Source: Labedaea rhizosphaerae (GTDB taxonomy: Bacteria; Actinomycetota; Actinomycetes; Mycobacteriales; Pseudonocardiaceae). Taken from it: DNA of 64,000 bases. Where the stretch lies: positions 1,122,367 to 1,186,366 of the forward strand of contig NZ_SNXZ01000003.1 in assembly GCF_004362825.1 (NCBI RefSeq). Direction: 5' to 3'. A program made the translations under genes and the position numbers. The notes beneath the pieces are model-generated. The model saw nothing but the letters and a program-made list of their open reading frames with translations, was not told the origin of the DNA and searched no databases. This document shows, piece after piece, positions 34,298 through 42,226 of this stretch. How positions within the stretch are numbered: position 1 is the first letter of the stretch; each line of letters begins with the position of its first letter.

Positions 34298-35004
34298 CAG
34301 CGGTCCCCTCTGGCCTCGACGACCGACCGCACCAGGGCCGCCACCTCGCCGGGCGTGATGGCCTTGATGGGTTCGTCCACGGCCTTGCCCGGCACGCAGA
34401 AGACGTCGGTCTTCTCGGTCAGCGCGTGGCTCTGCACGACGAGCGTCGCCACGACGTCGGTGCCGAGCGGGTGCACGGTGTGGATCACCGAGGTGTTCAC
34501 GGTGTGCTGTTCGTTCGCACGCACGGACCGCCTGCCGGTGGACTGCAGCTTGACGTGCTCGATCGGCGCGAGGCTGTTCAGGCCGCCGAGGTAGCAATAC
34601 CGGATGTGTTCGACGCCGTCGGGCGACACGCGGTAATCCTCGGTTTCCAATCCGTCACCACAAAGCACCTCGGAAGCGAAATTCCAACGGTGGCCGTGCG
34701 GATTGGTTTCCCCCAGCCGATGCGCACCGGCCGGCCAAATGTGCATGCGGATCCGGAAACCGTCTTCCGCGTGGAGCACCAGCTTGGCGAAACCGTTGTG
34801 GTGCCAGTACGAACGCGCTGCCACCGCGGCCGCGCGATCCGGCCGGGTGAAGCCGTCAAGCCATTCCGCCAGCGCGGCCCGGTCGCTGGTCGTGGCTTTC
34901 ACCGCGGCCAGCAAAGCGGGGATTTCCTCGCTGCGGTCCCCGAGCACCGCGGCGGCGGTATCGGGCAACGACCGCACGGCGGCCATTGGCGAAATGGCGG
35001 TCAA
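34297..35004 (-). CDS. Cupin-fold, probably metal-binding protein
   Basis: 235 residues. A cupin metal site is visible: NPHGHRWNFASEVLCGDG gives two His and a later Glu, and HTVNTSVIHTVHP provides the second-box His. The first ~60 residues are a helical lead. The general pattern resembles cysteine-dioxygenase-like cupins, but the set is not complete enough to name a reaction. It starts 15 bases after the XRE regulator stop and overlaps the deaminase-like gene, so it belongs to that operon. Confidence 0.65.
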   Translation of the reverse strand: MTAISPMAAVRSLPDTAAAVLGDRSEEIPALLAAVKATTSDRAALAEWLDGFTRPDRAAAVAARSYWHHNGFAKLVLHAEDGFRIRMHIWPAGAHRLGETNPHGHRWNFASEVLCGDGLETEDYRVSPDGVEHIRYCYLGGLNSLAPIEHVKLQSTGRRSVRANEQHTVNTSVIHTVHPLGTDVVATLVVQSHALTEKTDVFCVPGKAVDEPIKAITPGEVAALVRSVVEARGDR

Positions 35005-35019
35005 TTCGGGTGCTCCGGT

Positions 35020-36186
35020 TCAGGTGGCCGCGATGGGGGTCGCGGACATGGATAGCAGGTGGGTCTGGAGGGCAGCTACAGCGTCGTGCGTCATCCAGCT
35101 GGGCAGCGACGCGTCGGCCCGCCACGCCCAAAGGCCCAGCTGCGGCGTGAAACAGTCCCACAATGCGTCGAGCGCGATCTCGCGTCGCGCATTGGGGACA
35201 TTGTCCGCACCGGCCATCGCCCGCAGCGTCCAGGCCGCGGTGAAGTGCTTCACCGGAACGTCCGCGCCGCGGTTCTTCGGGTCGGATCGCAGGATCTCCG
35301 TGATGCCGTTGTCGGCGCCATCGGCATCCACGATCCAGGCGAGCGCCGCCCCGACGGCGTCCTCCACTTCCGCACGGTGGGTGTCGGTGCGGATCTGCCG
35401 CAACACGGTGGTGGCGCGAGCGGTGTGGGCCAGCGAGGGTTCGACGATCTCGGGGTCGGCCGAGGCGTCCATTGTCCACAGCCGGCCCTCTTCGCGGAAC
35501 GGGGTCCGGGCATCCAGCAACGCGCGGGTCAACTGGTCGGCCAGCGCCGAGTCCGGCCGCAACGACAGCACGCACTCCAGCACCGTCGCGAGGACGTAGG
35601 GGCGGGTCCGGTCGAAGGCGTCGAGGCTCTCCTCGAGCCGGGCCAGTTCGGCGTCGACGTGCCGGACGTGGCCGAGCGCGGCCATGGCCGTGAGCACGAC
35701 GGCGTTGGCCTCCGGCTTGGCCCAGCCCGGCCGGTTGCTCCAGCCGAACTCGCTGTGCCGCCGCGCGAGCTGCTCGGTGATCGCGCTGCCGTCGACCCGG
35801 GCCAAGCGGCGGAGCAGTTGCAGGGTGCGCAGGACATAGGCGGTGCTGAGCGGGGTCGGCTCCGGATCGGGCAGGTTGTGCGCCCAGCCGAGCTCCCGGC
35901 CCTTGTCGTCGCGGACCACCTTGGCGATCAGCGAGTCGGCGACAGTCTCGAAGACTTCGGCGTAGGAGAGCCGGCGTGAGACGGGTTCGCGGAAGCCGGC
36001 GAGGTCGCCGGCGGCGCCGTACAGCTCGTCGAGCCGGGAGAGGTGTTCGGCCGACGGTTTGTGCTTGTCCGTCTCCCATTGGGAGAGGGTTGGGCGCTGC
36101 ACGCCGAGCTCGGTGGCCACCGCGCGCTGGCTCAGCCCGGCCGCTTCGCGGAAGCGGCGGAGCTCGGCACCGAGGCTCGCTGTCAT
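35020..36186 (-). CDS. XRE-family regulator with helical C-terminal domain
   Basis: 388 residues from ATG 36186. N-terminal Cro/C1 HTH (LGAELRRFREAAGLSQRAVATELGVQRPTLSQWETDKHKP) followed by ~300 residues of helices that look like TPR-type repeats (LRTLQLLRRLARV, VVLTAMAALGHVRHVDAELA, VLATVLECVLSL). First gene of an operon continuing into cupin, deaminase-like and ThiL-like genes; divergent from two small genes across a perfect inverted repeat, its likely operator. The signal it senses is unknown. Confidence 0.88.
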   Translation of the reverse strand: MTASLGAELRRFREAAGLSQRAVATELGVQRPTLSQWETDKHKPSAEHLSRLDELYGAAGDLAGFREPVSRRLSYAEVFETVADSLIAKVVRDDKGRELGWAHNLPDPEPTPLSTAYVLRTLQLLRRLARVDGSAITEQLARRHSEFGWSNRPGWAKPEANAVVLTAMAALGHVRHVDAELARLEESLDAFDRTRPYVLATVLECVLSLRPDSALADQLTRALLDARTPFREEGRLWTMDASADPEIVEPSLAHTARATTVLRQIRTDTHRAEVEDAVGAALAWIVDADGADNGITEILRSDPKNRGADVPVKHFTAAWTLRAMAGADNVPNARREIALDALWDCFTPQLGLWAWRADASLPSWMTHDAVAALQTHLLSMSATPIAAT

Positions 36187-36240
36187 GAGCCGCAACGCCT
36201 CCCCTCAGGCATGTTGTCCTGTTTTTGGGCTGTTCGTCGC

Positions 36241-36271
36241 GCACCTACCGAGGTAACCTGGAGGTAGGTGC
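36241..36271. promoter_or_regulatory. Operator for the XRE regulator
   Basis: GCACCTACC and GGTAGGTGC are perfect 9-base inverted arms around a 13-base centre that contains a second, smaller palindrome (AGGTAACCT). It lies 55 bases upstream of the XRE start, in the divergent intergenic region. An additional half-site (ACCTACC) follows at about 36277. Best read as an autoregulatory operator. Confidence 0.7.
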
Positions 36272-36314
36272 ACCGAACCTACCTCATACATACCAGTGAA
36301 AGACGGGTGGCGAC

Positions 36315-36425
36315 ATGAACTACCCGGCGGAACACTACAACAGGCTCATCGACGCCCGGGGGCGGGTCGCTACAACCGCACCCAAGTTCGTGACCCAGCG
36401 GCCTCGTTCGGGGCCCTTGAGTTAG
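36315..36425 (+). CDS. Possible 36-residue peptide upstream of the small-gene pair
   Basis: ATG 36315 opens MNYPAEHYNRLIDARG and ends at TAG 36425. Composition is natural and the frame lies directly after the operator in the divergent region, but the ribosome site (GGTGGCG) is weak. The stretch from 36426 to 36581 holds no further frame of interest. Could be a leader peptide or chance. Confidence 0.3.
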   Translation: MNYPAEHYNRLIDARGRVATTAPKFVTQRPRSGPLS

Positions 36426-36581
36426 CGGACGTTCGTTCACCTGCGAACACGTCCGTTCTGAGTCCACAAGAGACATCGGCTCGACCCGGCTTTCGCTTCG
36501 CGCGGACCACCAGTCTGGTGCGCGGTAACCCCCAGCGCAACCAGGCTTACCTACCCCCTCCCCATCGACGGAGGAGGCACG

Positions 36582-36848
36582 ATGTCCGACCAGCCCTCCC
36601 GCACCTCCTGGCTCACCCGCCTGCTCGACCGCATCGACGACCGGCTCAGTGCCCGGGCCGACGCCGCCGCGAAGGCGCGGGGCCACTCCATCACCCGCGT
36701 TCGCGGCTCCCGGACCAAGGTCTACCGCAACGACGCCCTCTGGGACATGGTCCGCGAACTCAACGAGCTCTCCGAAGAAGTCGAGGAACTCGACGACTTC
36801 GAGGACTTCGACGAAGACGTCCCGGCCGAGGCAGGTGAGGTGTTGTGA
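36582..36848 (+). CDS. Small acidic-tailed hypothetical protein (88 aa)
   Basis: Strong ribosome site (GGAGGAGG) before the ATG. The N-terminal helix is basic (SWLTRLLDRIDDRLSARADAAAKARG), then a short strand (TRVRGSRTKVYRND) and a strongly acidic C-terminus (ELSEEVEELDDFEDFDEDVP). Coupled to the membrane protein that follows (GTGA overlap). I recall similar two-gene modules next to XRE regulators and FtsK-type translocases in actinomycete integrative elements; no translocase is here. Function unknown. Confidence 0.65.
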   Translation: MSDQPSRTSWLTRLLDRIDDRLSARADAAAKARGHSITRVRGSRTKVYRNDALWDMVRELNELSEEVEELDDFEDFDEDVPAEAGEVL

Positions 36849-37351
36849 CCATGACCAACCTCCGCCGCGTCCTGCCGCCACCGCGCCGCAGACCTTCGCT
36901 GGTCACCATCGCCGTGCGGTGGCGCATCGAGTTGCTGCTCGGCACCGCGATCGGCCTGTGGGTTGGCCTGCTCGGCTGGCTGCCGCTGACCGTGGCCGCC
37001 GGCGCGGTCGCGGTGGCGCTGGCCGTCAACCCCAGCCTGCGCCGCGGCGCGGCCCGGGTGCTGCGGGCGGTGATCGTGCCGCACCGGGTGCGGTCCGGGC
37101 TGCTGCAGTCCGGCGTCACGGACCGGTCGGGCCGGCTGCCCTGGCTCGTGCGCGCCTATTCCCGGGGCGAGACGGTGTTCGTGCACGTCTGGCTCCGCGC
37201 GGGCACGACCACCGGGGACCTGCGCCGGGCCCGTGCCGTGCTCCGTGCCGCTTGCGGCGCGGCCGACGTCGACGTCCACCACCACCCGACCCGCCACGAC
37301 CGCGCCGTGATCGTCGTGTTCCGGCCGCGGTGGGGGTGGTTCGGGAAATAG
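36845..37351 (+). CDS. Small membrane protein (168 aa)
   Basis: GTG 36845 overlaps the previous stop; ATG 36851 is an alternative. A basic N-terminus leads into two adjacent TM helices (LLLGTAIGLWVGLLGWL and TVAAGAVAVALAVNPSL, about residues 30-65), then a ~100-residue cytoplasmic part with basic and beta-like segments (TVFVHVWLRAGTTTGDLRRARAVLRAA, HDRAVIVVFRPRWGW). It resembles spread-type membrane proteins of actinomycete integrative elements but lacks a diagnostic motif. Divergent from the XRE operon and probably under the same operator. Confidence 0.6.
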   Translation: MTMTNLRRVLPPPRRRPSLVTIAVRWRIELLLGTAIGLWVGLLGWLPLTVAAGAVAVALAVNPSLRRGAARVLRAVIVPHRVRSGLLQSGVTDRSGRLPWLVRAYSRGETVFVHVWLRAGTTTGDLRRARAVLRAACGAADVDVHHHPTRHDRAVIVVFRPRWGWFGK

Positions 37352-37359
37352 GGGGAAAA

Positions 37360-37498
37360 GGTGGGCCCCGCGCGTTCTGGGTCGGGCCACGCGCGCGGGG
37401 CTCACCTCACCACAAGCAAGGGCTCACCTCACCACGGACAAAGGTGAGCCCCGCGGCGTTGCTGGGTCGGGGGTCCATCAGCGCCGCGGGGCTCACCA
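37360..37498. terminator. Two tandem hairpins between convergent genes
   Basis: Two stem-loops sharing sequence: AGGTGGGCCCCGCGCG with CGCGCGGGGCTCACCT (37359-37407), and GGTGAGCCCCGCGGCG with CGCCGCGGGGCTCACC (37443-37496). They lie between the small membrane protein gene and the convergent fucosidase gene and probably terminate both. A copy of GGGCTCACCTCACCAC is repeated in between, suggesting local duplication. Confidence 0.65.
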
Positions 37499-37524
37499 GA
37501 TCGATCGTGCTGGGCCGCTGGGTG

Positions 37525-39867
37525 TTACATCCACTCGATCTTGAAAACCCACGCGTACTTGCCTCGGGCCCGCACCGCCTTCGGGACCTGCACGGACAGC
37601 GTTCCGTTCGCGTACTCCCAGTCGAGCGCGGCGGGGTGGCCGAGCATGCTCACCCGGTCGCCCTTGCGGATCGGGACCGGCGCGGCGACGGTCAGCTTGG
37701 CCCCCGGCTCAGCGAACGAGGTGATGTAGAACGCCGAGTTCTGCTTGACGGTGAAGCGCAGGTCGCCCAGCTCCGCCATCCGCGACCAGTACGTCGTCCC
37801 GTAGATCGACTCGCCGTTGATCGCCAGCCACCGGCCCGTCTCGCGCAGGCGGTCCTGCATCACCTGCGGGATGGTCCCGTCGGCGCGCGGGCCGATGTCG
37901 AGCAGGAGGTTGCCGTTCTTGCTGACGATGTCGACCAGGGTCTGCACGACCTCCTCCGCGGTCATGTACAGGTTGTCCGGCGTCGCCTGGTTGTAGCCGT
38001 AGCTGCGCGGGTCCAGGCCCCGGCTCGCCTCCCACTTCGCGACCACCGTGTTGTGGTAGGTCGCGTACTCCGGCGTCGTGAAGTCGTGGGTCGAGATGCC
38101 GGACCGGTCGTTGACCACGACGTCCTTGGGCGTGCCGCGGTTCTTGGCGTTGTTGAAGAACTCCGCGAGCACGTGCTGGCTGTCGTTCTCCCCGCCGATG
38201 TCGCACCACATCACGTCCGGGTCGTAGCCGTGGATCAGCTCACGCATCTGCGGCGCCTGCAACCCCTGCACGTAGTCGCGCCCGGCCGTGTACCCGGTGT
38301 AGGGCAACGCCTCGAGCGTGTACGGGTTGCGTGGCGCGTGCCCCAGCCACGGGCTGTCCGGGTTGAACCACTCGGGCATCGAGAAGTACAGGCCGTTGCG
38401 CAGGTGCGGCGTGTAGGTCCGCGACGCGTCGAACAGCGCCTTGACCAAGTCCTTGCGCGGCCCCATCTTCACCGCGTTGCGGTCGGTTATCTTGGTGTCC
38501 CACAAGGCGAAACCCTCGTGGTGCTTGGACGTCAGCACGTAGTACTCGGCCCCAGCATCGCTGATCAGCTCCACCCAGCCGCGCGGGTCGAACCGCGACG
38601 CGGTGAACATCGGGATGAAGTCGTCGTAGTTGAACGACTCGCCCCACGTCTGCTTGTGGTAGGCGTAGGTCGGGTCGCTCGGGTTCTGCATGTTGGCCCA
38701 GTACCACTCGGCGTACTCCTGGCCGACCGGTCCCCACGCGGGCACCGAGTAGACGCCCCAGTGGATGAAGATGCCGAACTTGACGTCGTCGAACCAGTAC
38801 GCGGCCTTGTGCGTGCCGAGCGAGGCGTCGGTCGGCTGGTAGTCAGGCACGCCGAGGGTCAGCGGCGTCGAGCGGGACGCCGCCGTGCCCCCGCGCCCGG
38901 TGACGGCGACCGTGCCGTCGCGCTGGGTGCCGTCGGGGACGCTGTCCTGGATGCCGATCCGGACCCGCGCCTGCTCGCCGGGGGCGAGTGAGCGGATCTT
39001 CGCGGGCGCGACAGTCCGCGCTCCGGCCACGTTCACCGCCACCCGGACGTCGTCGGCTGCGGAGATCCACGTCGTGCCCGCGTTCACCACGGTCGCCTCG
39101 ACGCTCTGGGAGTGCGGGTCGTACAGCAAAGTCGTGGACGCGGCGTCGAGCAGTTGCAGCGCGCGGCCGGTCACGGCGGGCTGCAACGACATCGCGAACA
39201 CGTGCAGGGCGGCGACGCCCTCGCGCAGAGGTCCGATGTCCGGCAGGGTGATGGCGACCGCGCGGCGGGCCGGGTCGAGCCAGAGCGAGGTCGCGGTGAT
39301 CGCCACCGGGTGCTGGTCGACGGCACCGGGGCGGTAGCGGTAGGTCGTGTTGATGACGCCGGAACCGCCGCTGTACCAGTCGGACCCGCCGAGCTGGGCC
39401 TGCGACGTCGAACCGTCCGAATAGGATACCGTGGCGGTGCCGGCCGCACCGCCGTACGAGCACGCGACCAGGAAGTACGCGACGAGGTAGGAGCCCTCGG
39501 GGACGGGGATGCGCTGGCCGGTGGCGACGATGTTGTTCTTGGCGCCCGGGGCCGAGGACGGGAAGACGTACTTGACGCCGGCGATGGTCGTGGGGCCGGC
39601 CGGCGGGAGTCCCTCACCGGGGTAGGCGCTGGCGGAGCCGTCGAAGTCGCCGTCGTGCGAGTCGGCGGTGTCGATGCCGTCGTTGTCGAAGAAGTCGTCG
39701 AGCGGGACGGGCACGGCGTCGGGCACCGGCGTCCAGCTCGGGCCACCGAGGCTGCCGCGGGCTTGACCAGCGGGAGCAGCGGTGGCAGTGGCGGTGGTAG
39801 CGAGCGGAATGGCCGCGGCGGCGCCTAACGCGACGCCGAGCGCGGCGCGGCGGTTCAAGTCGGTCAC
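37525..39867 (-). CDS. Secreted GH29-type alpha-L-fucosidase
   Basis: 780 residues from GTG 39867. The N-terminus has a Tat signal (NRRAALGVALGAAAAIPLA). Residues about 40-340 are beta-rich, NPCBM/CARDB-like accessory regions (SNGG-type repeats and GTTWISAADDVRVAVNV). The catalytic TIM barrel starts near 350: YWFDDVKFGIFIHWGVYSVPAW, EWYWANMQNP, EYYVLTSKHHEGFALWDT, the probable nucleophile Asp in DVMWCDIGGEND, and NGNLLLDIGPRADGTI; a small beta domain closes the chain. These are GH29 landmarks. It should trim alpha-L-fucose from extracellular glycans. It stands alone, with no sugar transporter nearby. Confidence 0.92.
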   Translation of the reverse strand: MTDLNRRAALGVALGAAAAIPLATTATATAAPAGQARGSLGGPSWTPVPDAVPVPLDDFFDNDGIDTADSHDGDFDGSASAYPGEGLPPAGPTTIAGVKYVFPSSAPGAKNNIVATGQRIPVPEGSYLVAYFLVACSYGGAAGTATVSYSDGSTSQAQLGGSDWYSGGSGVINTTYRYRPGAVDQHPVAITATSLWLDPARRAVAITLPDIGPLREGVAALHVFAMSLQPAVTGRALQLLDAASTTLLYDPHSQSVEATVVNAGTTWISAADDVRVAVNVAGARTVAPAKIRSLAPGEQARVRIGIQDSVPDGTQRDGTVAVTGRGGTAASRSTPLTLGVPDYQPTDASLGTHKAAYWFDDVKFGIFIHWGVYSVPAWGPVGQEYAEWYWANMQNPSDPTYAYHKQTWGESFNYDDFIPMFTASRFDPRGWVELISDAGAEYYVLTSKHHEGFALWDTKITDRNAVKMGPRKDLVKALFDASRTYTPHLRNGLYFSMPEWFNPDSPWLGHAPRNPYTLEALPYTGYTAGRDYVQGLQAPQMRELIHGYDPDVMWCDIGGENDSQHVLAEFFNNAKNRGTPKDVVVNDRSGISTHDFTTPEYATYHNTVVAKWEASRGLDPRSYGYNQATPDNLYMTAEEVVQTLVDIVSKNGNLLLDIGPRADGTIPQVMQDRLRETGRWLAINGESIYGTTYWSRMAELGDLRFTVKQNSAFYITSFAEPGAKLTVAAPVPIRKGDRVSMLGHPAALDWEYANGTLSVQVPKAVRARGKYAWVFKIEWM

Positions 39868-40166
39868 TGGTCCGCCTCCCCGGATTTCACTCCGCCGGTC
39901 GCCTGGCGCGCGGAAAGTGCCGATTGGTCTCGTGATCGTGGCTGAGCTGCGTCACGTTCCCCTGAGGTGCGGTTGCCAGCCCCGCGACCTGATCTCGATC
40001 CGGCGGTTGACACAAGGGGTGTCATGGGCCCTCCAGCATGGGCGGTAGGGGCGACGAAGAGATCCGATGACTGGCATCATTGACCCGCCGAGTTGTCATC
40101 GTCAAGACTCTGAACGAGGCATTGATCGGATGAATCGGCGAAAGCGCTCGGCCTTAAGCTGCGACA

Positions 40167-41534
40167 ATGCGGCCCTTGGCCAGGATCGGCGTCCGCGCCC
40201 GGACGACGGTCATCGCCCTCGTCACGCTCGCGCTCGCCCTGGGCGCCGCGGGCGTGCTCGTGGTCGTCCTGCTCAGCCGCCAGCTCGACGGCACCGTCAC
40301 CGACAGCGTGCTGTCCACCGCGCGCCAGGTCGCCGGCGAGGTGTCGGCCGAGGGCGTGAACCGCCGCGAGATGGTCGGCCTGGTCGGTTCGCGCGACGCC
40401 GCCGTCACGCAGGTGCTCGACGGCACCGGCTCGGTGGTGGCCCGCAGCCAGGCGGCGACCGGGCGGCCGCCGCTGACCGACGCGCGACCGCGACCCGGCC
40501 AGGAGATCATCCGCACCCAGCACCTGACCCTGCCCAACCAGGTCGGCGAGTTCCGGATCGCGGCCATCGGCGTGACCGGCCCCGACGGCACCTACACGGT
40601 GATCTCCGCACGGTCGATGACGTTCGTGACCGAGCCGACCGGCCGGCTCGCGCTGGTGGTCACCGTCGTGTTCCTGGCCCTGCTCGTGGTGGCGGCGATC
40701 GCCGCATACGGCGCCGTCGGCGCGGCCCTGCGCCCGGTCGAACGCATGCGCCGCACGGTCGCCGACATCTCCACCAGCGACCTGTCCACCCGCGTCGCGC
40801 CGCCGCCGGGGCGCGACGAGGTGCACCGGCTCGCGATCACCCTGAACGACCTGCTCGACCGGCTCGCCTCGGCGCAGGCCGCGCAGCGGCGGTTCGTCGC
40901 CGACGCCAGCCACGAGCTGCGCTCGCCGCTCTCGGCCATCACGACCGCGTTGTCGGTCGCCGACCGGCACCCCGACACCGTCGACCTGCTCCCCCTGATC
41001 GACCGGGAGACCGGCCGGTTGCGCGGGCTGGTCGACGACCTGCTCCTGCTGGCCCGCACCGACGACAGCACCGACCGGCTACCGCGGTCCGAAGTGGACC
41101 TTGACGACCTTGTGCACGCGGAGGCCCAGCGGCTGCGGACCTCGACGGCGCTGGAGGTCGAGGTCACGGCGACGCCGGTGAAGGTGCGCGGCGACGAGGG
41201 TCAGCTGCGCCGGGCGGTGCGCAACCTGGTCGACAACGCGCAGAACCACGCGTCGGGCCGGATTCGCCTCGTGTCCCGGGTGGACGGCGAGCAGGCGGTG
41301 ATCGAGGTGTGCGACGACGGTCCCGGCATCGCGCCCGAGGACCGCGAGCGGGTGTTCGAGCGGTTCGTGCGCGCGGACACCGCGCGCGACCGGGAACACG
41401 GCGGCGCCGGCCTCGGGCTGTCCATCGTGGCCGGGATCGCGGCCCGGCACGGCGGTCACGCGGCGGCGCTCGGCCCGGTCGACGGCTACCCGGGCGCACA
41501 CGTGGTGATCGAACTGCCGGCCGAGGTGTTGTGA
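40167..41534 (+). CDS. Sensor histidine kinase (HAMP-HisKA-HATPase)
   Basis: 455 residues. TM helix about 12-35, a ~110-residue extracytoplasmic sensor, a second TM (LALVVTVVFLALLVVAAIAAYGAVGAAL), HAMP, HisKA with FVADASHELRSPL (phospho-His), and HATPase_c with NLVDNAQNHA, DDGPGI and GGAGLGLSIV. Forms a pair with the overlapping OmpR-type regulator. Convergent with the lysyltransferase/esterase operon, whose products act on the membrane. Confidence 0.94.
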   Translation: MRPLARIGVRARTTVIALVTLALALGAAGVLVVVLLSRQLDGTVTDSVLSTARQVAGEVSAEGVNRREMVGLVGSRDAAVTQVLDGTGSVVARSQAATGRPPLTDARPRPGQEIIRTQHLTLPNQVGEFRIAAIGVTGPDGTYTVISARSMTFVTEPTGRLALVVTVVFLALLVVAAIAAYGAVGAALRPVERMRRTVADISTSDLSTRVAPPPGRDEVHRLAITLNDLLDRLASAQAAQRRFVADASHELRSPLSAITTALSVADRHPDTVDLLPLIDRETGRLRGLVDDLLLLARTDDSTDRLPRSEVDLDDLVHAEAQRLRTSTALEVEVTATPVKVRGDEGQLRRAVRNLVDNAQNHASGRIRLVSRVDGEQAVIEVCDDGPGIAPEDRERVFERFVRADTARDREHGGAGLGLSIVAGIAARHGGHAAALGPVDGYPGAHVVIELPAEVL

Positions 41535-42226
41535 TGCGGATCCTGGTCGTGGAGGACGAGCGTGGGCTCGCGGACACCCTCGAGAAAGGGCTGACCGCCG
41601 AAGGGTTCACCGTGGACGTCGCCCACACCGGCACCGACGGCTTGTGGGCGGCCACCGAGACCGACTACGACGTGGTCATCCTCGACATCATGCTGCCGGG
41701 CCTCTCCGGCTACCGGGTGCTGGAACAGCTGCGCGAACGTGGCCGGTGGACGCCGGTGCTGATGCTGACCGCCAAGGACGGCGAGTACGACGAGGCCGAC
41801 GCGTTCGACCTCGGCGCGGACGACTACCTGACCAAGCCGTTCTCGTTCGTGGTGCTGCTGGCCCGGCTGCGTGCGTTGCTGCGCCGCGGCGCGCCGAAGC
41901 GGCCGACGGTGCTGACCGTCGGCGACCTGCGCCTCGACCCCGCCGCCCGCACCGTCCACAGGGGAGAGACGCCGATCGAGCTGACCGCACGGGAGTTCGG
42001 CCTGCTGGAGTTCCTGCTGCGCCGGGCCGGTCAGGCGCTGACCAAGATGGAGATCGTGCACCACGTGTGGGACGCCAACGCGGACGTCGACGCCAACGCC
42101 GTCGAGGTCTACGTCGGCTACCTGCGCCGCAAGATCGACGCGCCGTTCGGTACCCACACCATCGAGACCCTGCGTGGCGTCGGCTACCGGCTCATCGACG
42201 GGCAACCCGGCGCACCAAACGCGTAG
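41534..42226 (+). CDS. OmpR/PhoB-family response regulator
   Basis: 230 residues from ATG 41534 (TGATG overlap; GTG 41531 is also possible). Receiver: VEDERGLADTL, phospho-Asp in VVILDIMLPG, MLTAKD and LTKPFS with the conserved Lys. C-terminal winged helix: LTAREFGLLEFLLRRAG, IVHHVWD, VEVYVGYLRRKID, GVGYRL. Its last 35 bases overlap the convergent lysyltransferase gene. Confidence 0.95.
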   Translation: MRILVVEDERGLADTLEKGLTAEGFTVDVAHTGTDGLWAATETDYDVVILDIMLPGLSGYRVLEQLRERGRWTPVLMLTAKDGEYDEADAFDLGADDYLTKPFSFVVLLARLRALLRRGAPKRPTVLTVGDLRLDPAARTVHRGETPIELTAREFGLLEFLLRRAGQALTKMEIVHHVWDANADVDANAVEVYVGYLRRKIDAPFGTHTIETLRGVGYRLIDGQPGAPNA

